Below are positions 1 through 10,639 of a stretch of DNA of 64,000 bases, in pieces (position 1 is the stretch's first letter; each line of letters begins with the position of its first letter). Both the position numbers and the translations under genes were made by a program. Below the pieces are notes generated by a model. That model searched no databases, was not told where the DNA came from, and worked only from the letters and a program-made list of their open reading frames with translations. The stretch comes from Acholoe squamosa (taxonomy: Eukaryota; Annelida; Polychaeta; Phyllodocida; Polynoidae). The stretch covers positions 3,958,181-4,022,180 of the forward strand of contig OX439035.1 in assembly GCA_949317995.1 (NCBI GenBank). Direction: 5' to 3'.

Positions 1-1002
1 ACACAGAGCACCTAGCGCTGCTGCCAGTCCCCTCCACCAGCCTCTTGGCAGTGGTGTGCAGCGCTCACACAATATGGTGTTAGTTCTCTGTGTCTGCTCA
101 TACTTCTCAGGATGCATGAACGCAGCCCTCACTCACTATGGTGTAAGTACTGTGAGTCTGCTCGTAAATCATCATGAGTGACACAATCTGCGAAAAGGGC
201 CCTTAGTGCAGGGTGCATTAGGGTCCCTAGTCCCATGTCACATTGATATATGAATGCAACCCTCACTCACTATGGTGTTAGTACTGTGTCTATGTTGTCA
301 TGATACATGAATGTAGCACTCACTCAATATGGTGAAGGTACATGTTCCCATGTCATCATGATGCATGAATGCAGCGTTTACTCAATATACTGTTAATACT
401 GTGTGTATGCTGCCATGTCGTCATGAAGTATTAATGCAGCCCTAGCTCAATATGGTGTTAGTACAGTGTATATTGCTCCCAATGTCATCATGATGCATGA
501 ACACAGCCCTCACTCAATATGGTGTTAGTATAGTATCCATGTTCCTGTGTTAATCTATGAACGCATCGCTCACTCAGTGTGTTGTTAGTACATATACTGT
601 GAATATGCTTTCAGACAAAAAAAAAGATTCTCCGGAAATGCACCACAGACACCCAAGCTAACCTTTTATAACTTTGAATACCAATTGGTGATAGAAGTGA
701 TAATGATACTAGGCCTACCAGTCAAAATTTCACCAAAAAATGAAATATAGTGTATATGCTGCATTGCTCCCATGTCACCATGATGCATGAACGCAGCCCT
801 CACTCAATGTGGTGTTAGTACTGTGTCTATGCTCCTATGTCATCAATATACAGGATTGCAGCATTGGCGGGTAATTCGCTACCAAGAAGCAAGTTGATGA
901 CTAGTGCACAAAAGCATACACTTTGTTGTCTTTTTATTGAACAAAAGCAGAACTTTGTACCCCAGAGGTTCGTCTCTTTGCCATCCAGCAGACAATACAT
1001 TG

Positions 1003-1230
1003 CATGTCCATATGTGGCAGTGCAGAGAGAGCAAAAGGCGTGGTATAAACATACACAGCCAAATAACACATTTCATGCCCATATATGGCAATGCAGAGGG
1101 AGCTGTTGGTCAGCCAAATAACACATTACATGTCCAAATATGGTCATGCAATATGAGCTAACAGTCTGACACATGTGGCCATAGCACATAACATGCCCAT
1201 ATATGGCAATGCAGTGGTAGCTGCTGCAAT
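1003..1230. repeat. Four copies of a short CCCATATATGGCAATG module
   Basis: Four imperfect ~50-bp copies begin near 1003, 1071, 1128 and 1188. Each has an ACAT(T/A)(G/T/A)CATG(T/C)CC start, a CATATATGGCAATGCAG-like centre and a variable tail. They sit between blocks of the 5' tandem array. Function unknown. Confidence 0.6.
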
Positions 1231-1765
1231 GCAGATAAATATCCACCAATGAGAACACAGCCATGTGATGTGTGGGGAGGGAGGCACCTGGGTGCAGGAA
1301 TGTTGAAAACAGACAGGGAGGTGAGCACACACAGAGCACTAGCGCTGCTGCCAGTCCCCTCCACCAGCCTCTTGGCAGTGATGTGCAACCCTCACTCGAT
1401 GTGGTGTTAGTTCTCTGTGTCTGCTCATACTTCATCATGATGTATGATCACAGCCCTCACTCAATATGGGGTTAGTCCTGTGTGTCTGCTCATAAATCGT
1501 CATGATATATGAATGCAACCCTCATTCACTATGGTGTTAGTTACCCCTCTTATCTATGAAACCTCCCCCGCCTCCGACGGCAGTGGACCTAGAGTCTGTC
1601 TGTTCGTCTGCTGTTTTCACGCACTGACGTGACTGCTTTTATCAAGAAATCTCTATAATTATTCACTTTCAATCCACCCATTCTTCTTTTCTCTCGACCC
1701 TGCATTTATTTCCATCTGAATTTGTCATCTATTTAAGAGGAAAGAAATAATAAGTTTTCCCGATC

Positions 1766-1878
1766 GGTACGTTGACCGAGCAGCGGAAAACTTTGCCGCT
1801 GGTTTCGGCGAGTCTCTCTGTTAAGACGGAGACAAGCACGAGGCCGGTACGTTGACCGAGCGGCGGAAAACTTTGCCG
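1766..1878. repeat. 33-bp direct repeat pair inside an array interruption
   Basis: GGTACGTTGACCGAGC followed by (A/G)GCGGAAAACTTTGCCG is present at 1766-1798 and 1846-1878, one base different and 80 bp apart. The surrounding 1541-1944 stretch has no array units and no convincing ORF. It is probably an insertion into the array, of unknown type. Confidence 0.65.
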
Positions 1879-2035
1879 AGTAGAAGTTGCAATACTTTTG
1901 GCACGTGGTGGCGCCACTTCTTTTCGTGCGAGCAGCGCTGCAGGCGCTGGTACTGTGTCTATGCTCCTATATCATCATGATACATGAATGTAGCACTCAC
2001 TCAATATGGTGCAAGTACATGCTGCCATGTTGTCA

Positions 2036-2079
2036 CATGAGGCCCTACGGATCTTAGGACGTTAAACAAATCATTCAAT
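2036..2079 (+). mobile_element. 44-bp 5'-truncated retroposon tail
   Basis: The insert carries the CCTTAG...GTTAAAC 3' core found elsewhere in the window and ends in an ATTCAAT tail. It is flanked by CATGTTGTCA (2026-2035) and CATGTCGTCA (2080-2089), a 10-bp TSD with one mismatch. Removing the insert restores a normal unit of the surrounding tandem array, so this is an insertion and not a variant unit. Confidence 0.7.
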
Positions 2080-2620
2080 CATGTCGTCATGATGCATTAA
2101 TGCAGCCCTCGCTCAATATGGTGTTAGTACAGTGTATATGCTCCCAATGTCATGATGTATGAATGCAGCGCTCACTCACTATAGTGTTAGTACACTGTTG
2201 ATACTCCAATGTCATCACGATACATGAACGCAGTGCTCACTCAATGTGGTTTAAGTACAGTGTACACGGTCCTATTTCGTCATGATACATGAACACAGCG
2301 TTCACTCAATATGGTGTTAGTACAGTGTATATTGCTCCCAATGTCATCATGATGCATGAAAACAGCCCTCGCTCAATATGGTGTTAGTACAGTGTATATT
2401 GCTCCCAATGTCATCATGACGCATGAACACAGCACTCACTCAATATGGTGTTAGTACTGTGTCTATGCTCAAGTATCGTGTCGATGCTCTCACGTCATCA
2501 TGATGCATGAACGCAGCCCTCACTCAATATGGTGTTAGTATGTGTAGTGTTCTACCCCTCGAGGTTAATCGAATCCTTCGATAAACAACAAAGAACAACT
2601 ATTCAGGTTCCAGTTAAAAC

Positions 2621-2626
2621 TTTATT
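2621..2626 (-). terminator. LTR polyadenylation signal
   Basis: AATAAA on the minus strand (plus-strand TTTATT) in the R/U5 half of the solo LTR, 78 bp from its 3' end. Confidence 0.5.
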
Positions 2627-2870
2627 GTCAATAACGCATAGGCATCAGCTGTCTCGATAACAGTTACAGGTGGTAGAGTTTGAACTCTAAAGCACACTCG
2701 ACACTAGACGACTAGCACAGCCTTCTAGTGTCTGCAGTTATTAACCCACATTTACCTTCTCTGTGCAACAGCACAGAGAAGTATCACAATATGGTAGTTG
2801 GGCAGCCGCCAACCATCGCTCACGATGGTCCGTCGCGACTGGACTGACCCTGAGGAAGGCCTTACAACGG

Positions 2871-2879
2871 CCTTATATA
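2871..2879 (-). promoter_or_regulatory. LTR TATA box
   Basis: TATATAAGG on the minus strand inside the solo LTR, with the LTR AATAAA about 250 bp downstream. Confidence 0.55.
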
Positions 2880-3039
2880 CACCAGAGTCGAGGGCCACGT
2901 GACCATGTGGTGACGTGACCATGTGGTGACGTGGCGCTGGACTCCAGCACCCCCAGGCGTCAGGTAAGAGAGGTGCTCTCGACGTCGCCCACGAGGACCA
3001 CGAAGGTACCTCGAGGATGTCTCGGGACCACCACATATG

Positions 3040-3489
3040 GTATTGATGTATATAATGTCATCATGAGCGCTGGTGTGCTATAGTCAGTATGGTACACCAA
3101 TACAGCACTTGTGAGTTATTCACCAGAGCTGCTTTGGTGCATCATGACGACAGATGGAACAAACACTTAATAGTGTCACACATACAGATACAACCAGTAT
3201 GCAATTCAATATGTGTACTAGGTGAGGGTGTGTGCTGTTGCCATGCAGAAGAATAGACGAAGGGAGAAGCCCGGGGGGGGAGAAGTCCCTTTTCACATTG
3301 CTTCACTGGAACAGTGCCATCCAGCAGACTGCAGTGTTTATAGATATCCACCAATCACCTTGAAGGAGTGGTGTAGGGGTGGGAGAGGATCCTTGCACCC
3401 TGTTGTCTCCATGCAGAGAAGGCTCATTTTCATACCCAAATGTATGCGGTAACCATGCAGTGGTGTCTGCTGCAATGCGGTTAACATTT
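3040..3489. other. No gene; short degenerate repeats
   Basis: The stretch holds GCAGTGG/GCTGCAATGC-type motifs next to (A/T)TCCACCAAT at 3340-3357 and 3470-3500, similar to 1215-1258. No ORF shows protein-like composition. Confidence 0.4.
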
Positions 3490-3640
3490 CCACCAATGAG
3501 AACAGCCACATTGAGCCACGTGACCCTCCTGTCACCCCAATCAGAGCAATCACCAACTGCTCAGTCTAAAAATAGACTTAAGGGATTAACCAATCAGAGC
3601 CCAGCTGTGGTATGACGTCACAGTTGGTATATATACTGGG
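3490..3640 (+). promoter_or_regulatory. Promoter-like cluster: CCAAT boxes, E-box, CRE, TATA
   Basis: Within 150 bp there are three CCAAT boxes (3493-3497, 3537-3541, 3590-3594), a CACGTG E-box (3517-3522), a perfect palindromic CRE TGACGTCA (3613-3620) and TATATATA (3628-3635), in the usual order and spacing for a Pol II promoter. A GC-rich segment follows, then AATAAA at 3846-3851. This could be a host gene promoter. The TATA to poly(A) spacing of about 210 bp also fits the U3-R part of an LTR, but I could not define LTR ends. Confidence 0.45.
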
Positions 3641-3960
3641 TGGGGGTGAGAGGTGGGCACAGTAACAGGCCAGCCGTGGAGGGGAACGCTACGCCAACGC
3701 TGTCCCCGATCCCATCGCCGACCACCGCCGGCAGCACTGGGCCGGGAGGCCGCCCTGAACATCGCCCCAACAGGCGCAGTCCACCTGGGGAGCTCCCAGC
3801 GCCCACACGTCACGCTGCCGCCTCTATTCACCACAGCTGTTTTATAATAAACTGGAGACGTCCACAGTATCGTGATAATAACGCTGGTGGCTGGCTCCAT
3901 GCACAGCGCTCATCCATTCTACCTCTTCCACTGTACCACTGACTGTGACCGGTCTACTCA
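3641..3960 (+). other. GC-rich putative transcribed segment with poly(A) signal
   Basis: This lies directly downstream of the CRE/TATA cluster. It is unusually GC-rich at about 3680-3800 and has AATAAA at 3846-3851. Open frames run both ways, but none has recognisable domain content, so I do not call a CDS. It is either a non-coding first exon or an LTR R-U5 region. Confidence 0.3.
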
Positions 3961-5056
3961 CTGCAGGCACGTCGATACTCCCCACCGGTGACGGCGCACA
4001 CAGGGCAGCACCCCACACACACCCTGGAGGAACTGTAATAGGTAGGTATCGGAGATACCATGATATGGAGTAATGTACCACTGGCAGTATATAGACATGG
4101 CTGACTTGATAACATTGCACCACTTTGGGATCATACTTTGCATGCAGAGGCATGCATACACACACATAGCCATAACCATAGCATACAACCACTAGTTGGT
4201 GCTGGGTTGACAGGAATCCCCCTCCCTTTGCAGATTGAAAGTGAGAACCATTATTCATTATCAAGAGAGAAATGAGAGAAGGTTTCAATGATTACAGGAG
4301 ATGCACTGGAGCGTGGAAGTTATCTTAAACAGTGGGTGGCATGAGTGGAGTGATGATAAAGCCATTAAACAGATGATAAAGCCAAATAAAGGCTATATAT
4401 TCAGCAGATAAGTAGCTGTCATAGCAGCTTGACAGGAATATTCCCTTGGAGTTGGAGTGGGCTTGGACTATAACAGTTATGGAGTTCCCATACCCCTACA
4501 CGCTAGTAGTGTAGTACAAATAATGCAGACAAAATAATAAATACCTTTGTTGGGTTTCTGGATGTATACACAATGGGTGGAGAGCCTTTCATGAATAAAT
4601 AAGTGTTGGTGATTTTATTAAGATTTTTCAGTTCAATCTGATTTATATTATCTTATTCCCAAAGGAGATAAATCCAGAGGGAGGGATTTATAACAGTCAG
4701 AAACACTGAACTAGTGAAAGAGTCAAACCAGATGTTTCTTCACACCTGCTCAGGGACACAGGCCATAAGCCCCAGGTAGCAAGGATACATTGTGCCAATG
4801 TCGGCTTATATTGGGCCAATGTCGGCTATATTTGGACAAGCATGCCCCTTTTTTGGATGGGGGGGAGGGAGATCTGGAGTCAAAAACGAAGGAAATTAAC
4901 AGACCAAAGGGAGGGGACTCCCCCCGCCCCCTCCCCACTTGTCTGGATGGGTTCTGAATCCACCACTCTGGTGGAGAGCTCACTCAGGTACCCCATCACA
5001 CACCAGTGGGTAGCTGGGAGGGGCTGCATTGTGGAGATACTCAATCAATGTTAATC
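3961..5056. other. No recognised feature
   Basis: AT-rich to mixed sequence. The longest reading frame (4288 to 3842, minus) is low-complexity and matches no family I know. No splice-supported exon was found. Confidence 0.4.
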
Positions 5057-5322
5057 CAGGGGCCTGTTTTTCCCTATCTTACGGACAGATAAGGACGTCC
5101 GTATGTCACATATGGACCCCCATATGTTGGAAAATCAAATACGGCTAGGGGGGGGTACCAGGTCGTATCCTAAAAGTGACATATGGATGTCCGTATGTAA
5201 CATACGGACATCCGTATGTGATATACGGACGTCACATATGGAGGTCCGTATGTAGTGTCCATATCTGATATTATTTTGTATCATTTTTAATACATTTTAA
5301 CATAAGGAAAAACAGGGCCCTG
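5057..5322. mobile_element. Foldback MITE, CAGGG(G/C)CCTG ends
   Basis: 17-bp terminal inverted repeats at 5057-5073 and 5306-5322 (CAGGGGCCTGTTTTTCC against CAGGGCCCTGTTTTTCC) differ at one base. The interior is a cluster of short palindromes built on CCGTATGT and ACATACGG (about 5090-5265), so the single strand can fold many ways. CAGGG ends resemble hAT-type MITEs, but no clear TSD is visible. It truncates the left end of the GCATCATG element that follows. Confidence 0.75.
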
Positions 5323-5330
5323 CTAATGGA

Positions 5331-5545
5331 TTTCTGATGCATCAGCATGAGTGCATCATGCCCATTGGTCGTCATGATGCACCAATGAAGTGCTGATGAT
5401 TATGCTAGCAACATAGAGAAGTGCATCAACCCTGAAGGATCATCATAATGCATGCGTGGATGCATGGCTATTTACTTACCAGGGCCGCATTCATGCATCA
5501 TGATGACCAAATGTCCATAATGCATTGGTGGCACCTAGCAGGTAG
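5331..5545. mobile_element. GCATCATG/TTAA element, partial copy
   Basis: It contains the family modules GTGCATCATGCCCATTGGTC, CATGATGCACCAATGAAGTG and GCATTCATGCATCATGATGA in order. The left end is cut by the foldback MITE and the right end lacks the TTAAAGGGTTAA terminus. Confidence 0.65.
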
Positions 5546-5865
5546 ACCTGCCAACGGGTCCCTAGGCATATGATGTTAGGGACCGGCTCCTCTGTATTAT
5601 GAGACCTTTCAACTACTGGTGCTGCATCCTGCCCATGCACAATTTGGCCTGGGTTAATAAATTTCAATTTCTTCCTATCTTAAAATAATCGTAGGATCCC
5701 CAAACTTTCAGCGAGGCTAAAGGAGGCTTGGATGTATGTATACCTAAATTTTTAGAAGGATTGATTAAGGATTGAATGCATGAGAGGTGCGCGGAAAGTC
5801 CTCCGGCAGGGCCGAAACATTTGCTTTTATAACTATCGCACACCGTACAGAGCTCTCTGAGCGGC

Positions 5866-5920
5866 CAGTCCCATGAGGCCTACGGCCTTAGGATGTTAAA
5901 CAAATCAATCAATCAATCAA
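5866..5920 (+). mobile_element. 55-bp retroposon tail with 12-bp TSD
   Basis: The insert contains GGCCTTAGGATGTTAAAC followed by (AATC)n. TCTCTGAGCGGC flanks it exactly at 5854-5865 and 5921-5932. A perfect 12-bp TSD around a 55-bp, 3'-end-only insert is the signature of extreme 5' truncation during target-primed reverse transcription. It shares its 3' core with the insert at 2036-2079. Confidence 0.85.
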
Positions 5921-6150
5921 TCTCTGAGCGGCAAACGCTGTGGAAAGCCCCACACCACTAGCAGGTTAATCTTCTAATGGCAGCATAGCGTTATGGTGAC
6001 CTCAAACCAATGCTCTGCTGGTGAGTAGACTTGCCAGCACTTCATTAATGCAGCATAACATCAACCAAGGAACATTGTCCAGGCTGTATCAACTGTAAGG
6101 GGATGAACACTGGTACCCTCTAGGTATTGAGGGCATATTGACTGGAAGCG

Positions 6151-6345
6151 GGCCTGGAGCTGGTTCTGGCGACATGCACTGATAAGCACTGATAAGATGG
6201 GACAAGCATGTCCCTGGAAGTGGGTGTTACCCAGGGACAAAGTACCCACCATGGTATGTTTTATCAGTGGGGTTTAAACCAGCAAAATTCAAAATGGAGG
6301 ACTCACAGGACGTCCATACTAAGCCCTATACCCACAGGCCATGCC
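6151..6345 (+). repeat. Dispersed ~200-bp repeat, copy 1 of 3
   Basis: Runs from GCCTGGAGCTGGTTCTGG through CACTGATAAG, GGGACAAGCATGTCCCTGGA, CCACCATGGTATG and AAATTCAAAATGG to CCATACTAAG(C)CCTATAC. The same order is seen at 30880-31075 (plus) and 53568-53757 (minus). No coding content; probably an old non-autonomous mobile element. Confidence 0.75.
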
Positions 6346-6350
6346 TGATG

Positions 6351-6725
6351 ACATTTTCCCCCAGGTTCTGGGGAGTTTACTCAAACTCCACACGATGGGG
6401 TTTTTAGACCTCAAACACAGTTTTCAAACATCTGTATAGAAGAGAAAGCCATTGGGGTGATAGGGTGGTGCCCCCTTGTGAGTGAGAGTGAAAATGGGAT
6501 GATTGACTGGTAACTTCTTAGACATGGCCTGCCTGTATATATGTCCCCAACACACAGGCAGGTTGCCGGCCAAGGGGATGATCCCTTAGTGCATTCCTCG
6601 ATGTGAACAGCGACCACAGGAAAGGCTGTAGATATCTGCACGCCTCTCATTCAATGCATTAACTCTCACAGGTTTAACCTAGCAGGTGATCTCCTATGGG
6701 AACCTTTTGTATACCTGAGAGTTCT
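6351..6725. other. No recognised feature
   Basis: Mixed sequence with no convincing ORF, RNA gene or bounded repeat. Confidence 0.35.
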
Positions 6726-6730
6726 CTCCC

Positions 6731-7025
6731 TGTGAAGTGGGGACCTTCATGATGAAGGCATGAAGGAGCAGAATAACTTCATCGGGAGTCCACAAAGGAG
6801 AAATCTCCAATATCAACAATGGGTATACCAGATTTGTAAAAGGCAACAAACTTGGGTTTTTTGTGGCTTGGGATGAGCATGTGGGCAGCTGGTGTCCATA
6901 TGGATGGGCGCATGCCTACATGCTTGTCTTTTGTCATGGGATTTCCCCTCAGTGAACCATGTCTGAGTGGTCAAAGGCCTTGGTTTGTCTGGCCTTGTCT
7001 ATAGAACCAGGCAAATAAAAGAACA
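6731..7025 (+). repeat. ~290-bp dispersed repeat, partner of 9548-9843
   Basis: Shares, in order, GTGGGGACCTTCATG, GCAGAATAACTTCAT, GGGCATACCAGATT-type, GAGCATGTGGGCAGCTGGTG, CTACATGCTTGTC, CAGTGAACCA and CCAGGCAAATAAAAGAACA with the later copy, at about 80% identity by eye. The later copy lies inside a retroposon with a 13-bp TSD, so this is probably an older copy from the same source. Confidence 0.75.
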
Positions 7026-7452
7026 TACATCCCATTAACTTACAAGTTTGTCCCAGCAGGTGATCAGGAACTTTTTGTACATTTCCAGGTTATTAAAAAG
7101 AGGACTCTTAATGAAACGCAAATTCACAGACAAGAGGCAGACTGAATGGGAATCTAGTCCCATCAGCAATGTTTGCGGCAAAAGCGGACGAATATTCAGA
7201 TGTCCTGACTGCATGAGTCTGAAGAGTCTAAGCAAATCAAAGTTGTTGGATATTGGCAGACTGTCTGCAGGTGCTCCTTCACTTGAATTCATTCACTAAT
7301 AAAGGCTTACACTCAGGTCTGAAATGTGTGAAAATGAGAGGCAGTAGCAGATCCAACACTTTGAAACTGCTGGCAAAAAGGTGGAGGACGCACACCAACA
7401 TATACATCCGCCAGTGATAGACTGGTGACCAAATGGGAAATTCTACCACCTA

Positions 7453-7690
7453 GGGGCATTTTGGGGTACAAGTCGGTAAAAGCCTGATTCTGGGTAATTC
7501 GGGTGTTCTGAATCCAAAAACCCTGTTACCAAGCTGAAAAATGGCTGCTTATGGGTCAAAATGGTAAAAACAAAACAAAATGGCTGAAATTCAAAAAAGT
7601 ACTCAATATCCATCATTGGTGGGCTTGTAATGCCTCAAAATGAAAGGAAAAGTAAGGTCAGTCCATTTTAAACACATAATAAGCTAGTAG
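7453..7690 (+). repeat. Dispersed repeat, inverted partner of 10397-10630
   Basis: GGTACAAGTCGGTAAAAGCC, GAATCCAAAAACCCTGTTAC, AAGCTGAAAAATGG, GCCTCAAAATGAA and AGTCCATTT occur here. They occur in reverse order and complement at 10397-10630. Confidence 0.7.
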
Positions 7691-8040
7691 ATTGAATAGA
7701 ACTGTCAAAAATCCTAAAAATAAACAAGATGGCTGCCTTTCGATTTTGAGAAAATACAGGAATCACACAATTCTTAACACCACCCATCATGTTGTACCTC
7801 AAATTGAAGGGAATACTGATACCAGTCCATCTCAAGGCACTTACTAAGCTAATAGATTTAATTGAACTGTCAAAAATCCTAAAAGAAAACTAAGATGGCT
7901 GCCTTTCGATTTTGAGAAAATACAATATTCATACCATTTCATCTCAGGCACTTACTAGCTAATGGATTGAATTGAACAGTCAAGAATCATAAAAAGAAAT
8001 TTAAAAATGAAATTGAGAAAATTAGACAATGTTCAACATT
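7600..8040. repeat. Degenerate ~165-bp tandem repeat, about 3 units
   Basis: Units begin near 7600, 7760 and 7920. Each carries GAACTGTCAAAAATCCTAAAA, then AAGATGGCTGCCTTTCGATTTTGAGAAAATA (split here into its 5' and 3' halves in two of the three units), preceded by ACTAGCTAATGGATTGAATT-like text. The third unit is more diverged. Confidence 0.7.
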
Positions 8041-9528
8041 GATCACTCATTATTTTATGGCACAAAATAGAGATTCAAGAGTCGAGACCAGTTTTTGTCA
8101 TTATCAAGGCAAAAAGCCATTTGGTCATCACACATGAGTGTAAACACAAATTGACAAGTTGCTGCCAGTTGGCTTTTGAGGTTAATGAAACCCCCATAAA
8201 ACCCACAAAATCTGATATTATTGCTCTTGCTATAGCTCAAAAAGAAGAGAACAGTGTGATAAGTCCATTTCATGCACCTACCAAGTTCAAATGTTACCAT
8301 TGATTTCTCAAATAAGGGGTACCAGATCTAAGGGCCTGTGCTAAGAAGTTGCCTCAGAGGAAAACATTTTTGTATATAATTTGAGAATATATAAACTATA
8401 CACTTATTGATCATAGTTGATGCTTCTTCTAAATTTATACCATTCTATCACAAGCCCTTGTGAACCGAGGGTGCTTTTGGACATCATCATGGCATTAGTT
8501 CAAAGGTCATGAACCACATAGTCCATCATTCTCATTCTCAGGTTACACCTCAAAATGACAAAAAAAAAATGCATTTGGCAAATATGACAAAGGTGGCTGG
8601 CATTCATTTTTGGAAAAATCCAGAAACTATGAATTGTTCCTGAGGAGCCATGATATTATAATGCAAAATGAATAGATCACCAGAAGAGCCTTGGTCACCA
8701 TTGGTAATGACCAGCCATTGAGGGATGTCAGGTAGCTTAAAGAAAAAGAAAAGAGAAATTCATTGTCATTCACTTTTCTTTAATCAAACATGACAGTTTT
8801 CAAAAGATAAAAGAAATCCTTGTAGCCTATGCCAGTAATAGACAAAAAATTGAAAAAGATGACAGTTTTCATCACCTGAAGTCATATCAGACTTCTAAAA
8901 GAAGGGATTTCTTAATGTTCTTATGTAGATAATTTGTTGAGGCCTTTGGTAGGCCTTTGACATTTGAGAATTACTATTGCTTGTGACTTGTGTAATTCAC
9001 AAAATGAGCTTGGTAGGATGAATGCCTCTGTGAAAAGACGGGAGAATGTTACTAATCAACAATCTACTGTAAGCCATGGCAACAATGCCAGGGAAGTCAG
9101 AATCTGCCTACATGCTGCACATATATGCATTTTATCCTGGTGACCTGGTTAGACACACAGAGGCGGTATTTGTTGCAGCCAGGAGTAGCCTTCTAATATC
9201 TGTGTGATTTTGTAGTATGAAGGATAACTTTTAAAGTGCATTTGAGGAGAGATGATTAACACAAAGGTGTGATGTTTGGCCTGGGTGCTTGCGTAAGGCA
9301 AATTGAAGTCAATGCACTGCTGTAGGAATGATTCAGTCCTACTGTGTCACTGGGTTAGTCAGATATATGCCACCACTATAGTTGAAAAGATTTGTCAAGG
9401 ACAGAGGTATCAGGGATTTCTCATAATCTCAGATTTGGTTGGCATATTACTTTTGGCAACATTCAGGCTTATATGGCCTAGAACTCATAGATCTTTGAAT
9501 TCATGGTTATGAAACAAGGACATTATGT
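8041..9528. other. No gene recognised; old repeat debris
   Basis: AT-rich sequence. Traces of the preceding ~165-bp unit may persist near 8500-8620 (CCTCAAAATGACA, GGCTGGCATTCATTTTT). Short frames only, with no domain signature. Confidence 0.35.
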
Positions 9529-9541
9529 CTTTGGGTCTGGG

Positions 9542-10086
9542 TGACCTGTGGAGTGGGGACCTTCATGTGAGGAGCAGAATAACTTCATTGGGAGTCCATG
9601 AAGGAGGAATTCTCCTTCCATTCTAACAGTGGGCATACCAGATTCGTAAAAGGCGACAAACTCAGGGTTTCTTGTGGCTTGGGGTGAGCATGTGGGCAGC
9701 TGGTGTTCATATGTGCAGGCCTGGGCCTACATGCTTGTCATTTGCCATGAGATTCCCCCTCAGTGAACCACGTCTGAGTGATCAAAGGCCGTGGTTTGTT
9801 TGGCCCTGCCTATGGGACCAGGCAAATAAAAGAACACTTGCTATCCCTCGAAAAGAGTAGGGGAATGAAGCCCCGGTAGCGGTTTTCCCTCTCAACCCTC
9901 CTCATAGATTCGGTCACTGCTGTGTCGGGCAAGCCGCGTATAAATACCTGTCTAACTGTTTGGACAAGCAGCTTTTAAAGACCTGTCCAAAAAGAAAAGA
10001 AAGGACTTGATGTCTGCGAACCACAGAAATGTCTGCTAACCTTTAAGTACTATTAGTGGACGTAAAATCAACCAAACCAAACCAAA
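9542..10086 (+). mobile_element. 545-bp retroposon with 13-bp TSD and (CAAAC)n tail
   Basis: CTTTGGGTCTGGG is present exactly at 9529-9541 and 10087-10099. The insert ends in repeated CCAAA(A)C (10067-10086), so its orientation is plus. The first 300 bp match the dispersed repeat at 6731-7025. The remainder includes GTATAAATACC and a CTGTTTGGACAAGCAGC...AAAGACCTGTCC segment. No reverse transcriptase or tRNA head is visible, so it is a non-autonomous or 5'-truncated retroposon of unknown parent. Confidence 0.8.
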
Positions 10087-10396
10087 CTTTGGGTCTGGGA
10101 CATTATGACCGTGACAATGGAAGATTTTTAGTAGTCAATGGAACATTCTGACACTTTCTAACAGCATTGTATTTTGACTGCTAAAGTAGCAAAGTTTGAG
10201 GAAACATGGGGATGCTGTAAATGTTTGCCTTTTCTCAGATATGTTCTTTTTAGATTAGCATGTCATTGGTTCTTATAAGAGAAAGAGATACACGTTATAT
10301 CTGCAAAATGTACCTATGTAAAGCATATTTTCTCCTTTAAAGGTCATCTTTACAATAGCCAGAAGGAGCCTACATTTTTCAAATCCCTTCATTTTG

Positions 10397-10630
10397 AGGT
10401 ACTATCTTAGTATGTGTTTGAAATGGACTGGCCTTACTATTTCCTTCATTTTGAGGCATAACAAGCCCAGGAATTTCCTCAAAGCTGATTGGCAGCCATT
10501 TTGTTTTTGCCATTTTGACTCACAAGCGGCCATTTTTCAGCTTGGTAAGAGGGTTTTTTGGATTCAGCACACCCAAATTACCCAGATTCAGGCTGTTACC
10601 GACTTGTACCCCAAAACGCCCCTAGGATGT
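10397..10630 (-). repeat. Dispersed repeat, inverted partner of 7453-7690
   Basis: Complementary and in reverse order to 7453-7690, including CAGCTTGGTAAGAGGGTTTT, GGCTGTTACCGACTTGTACC and CCAAAACGCCCC. Confidence 0.7.
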
Positions 10631-10639
10631 TTTAGAGCC

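Larger units (their letters stand above)
1..2542. repeat. Degenerate ~60-70 bp tandem array, interrupted
   Basis: A diverged unit recurs: a CATCATGATGCATGAACGCAG core, then CCCTCACTCAATATGGTG, then TTAGTACTGTGTCTATGCTC. Blocks are at about 60-610, 770-850, 1380-1540 and 1945-2542. The blocks are separated by unrelated DNA at 615-765, 850-1380 and 1541-1944. A ~60-bp segment at 1-60 (GCGCTGCTGCCAGTCCCCTC) recurs at 1340-1385, so the array and its flank were duplicated together. The core matches the right-hand hairpin module of the dispersed GCATCATG/TTAA element (for example 41070-41115). No coding sequence is supported here. Confidence 0.8.
2543..3035 (-). mobile_element. Solo LTR of an LTR retrotransposon
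   Basis: On the minus strand this 493-bp segment begins TGTGGTGGTC and ends AACACTACA, giving TG...CA termini with short inverted ends. TATG lies immediately outside both ends (2539-2542 and 3036-3039), consistent with a 4-bp TSD. Read on the minus strand it has a TATA box (2871-2879) and a polyadenylation signal (2621-2626) about 250 bp downstream, the expected U3-R-U5 order. A CACGTGACCATGTGGTGA direct duplication at about 2897-2930 lies in the presumed U3. No internal retroelement domain is adjacent, so it is a solo LTR. The Gypsy class is a guess from the ends and TSD length. Confidence 0.75.

Noticed and set aside
3842-4288. 148-codon minus-strand frame
   Set aside because: It spans the poly(A)-signal region of the promoter-like segment, has no domain or codon regularity, and several competing frames overlap.
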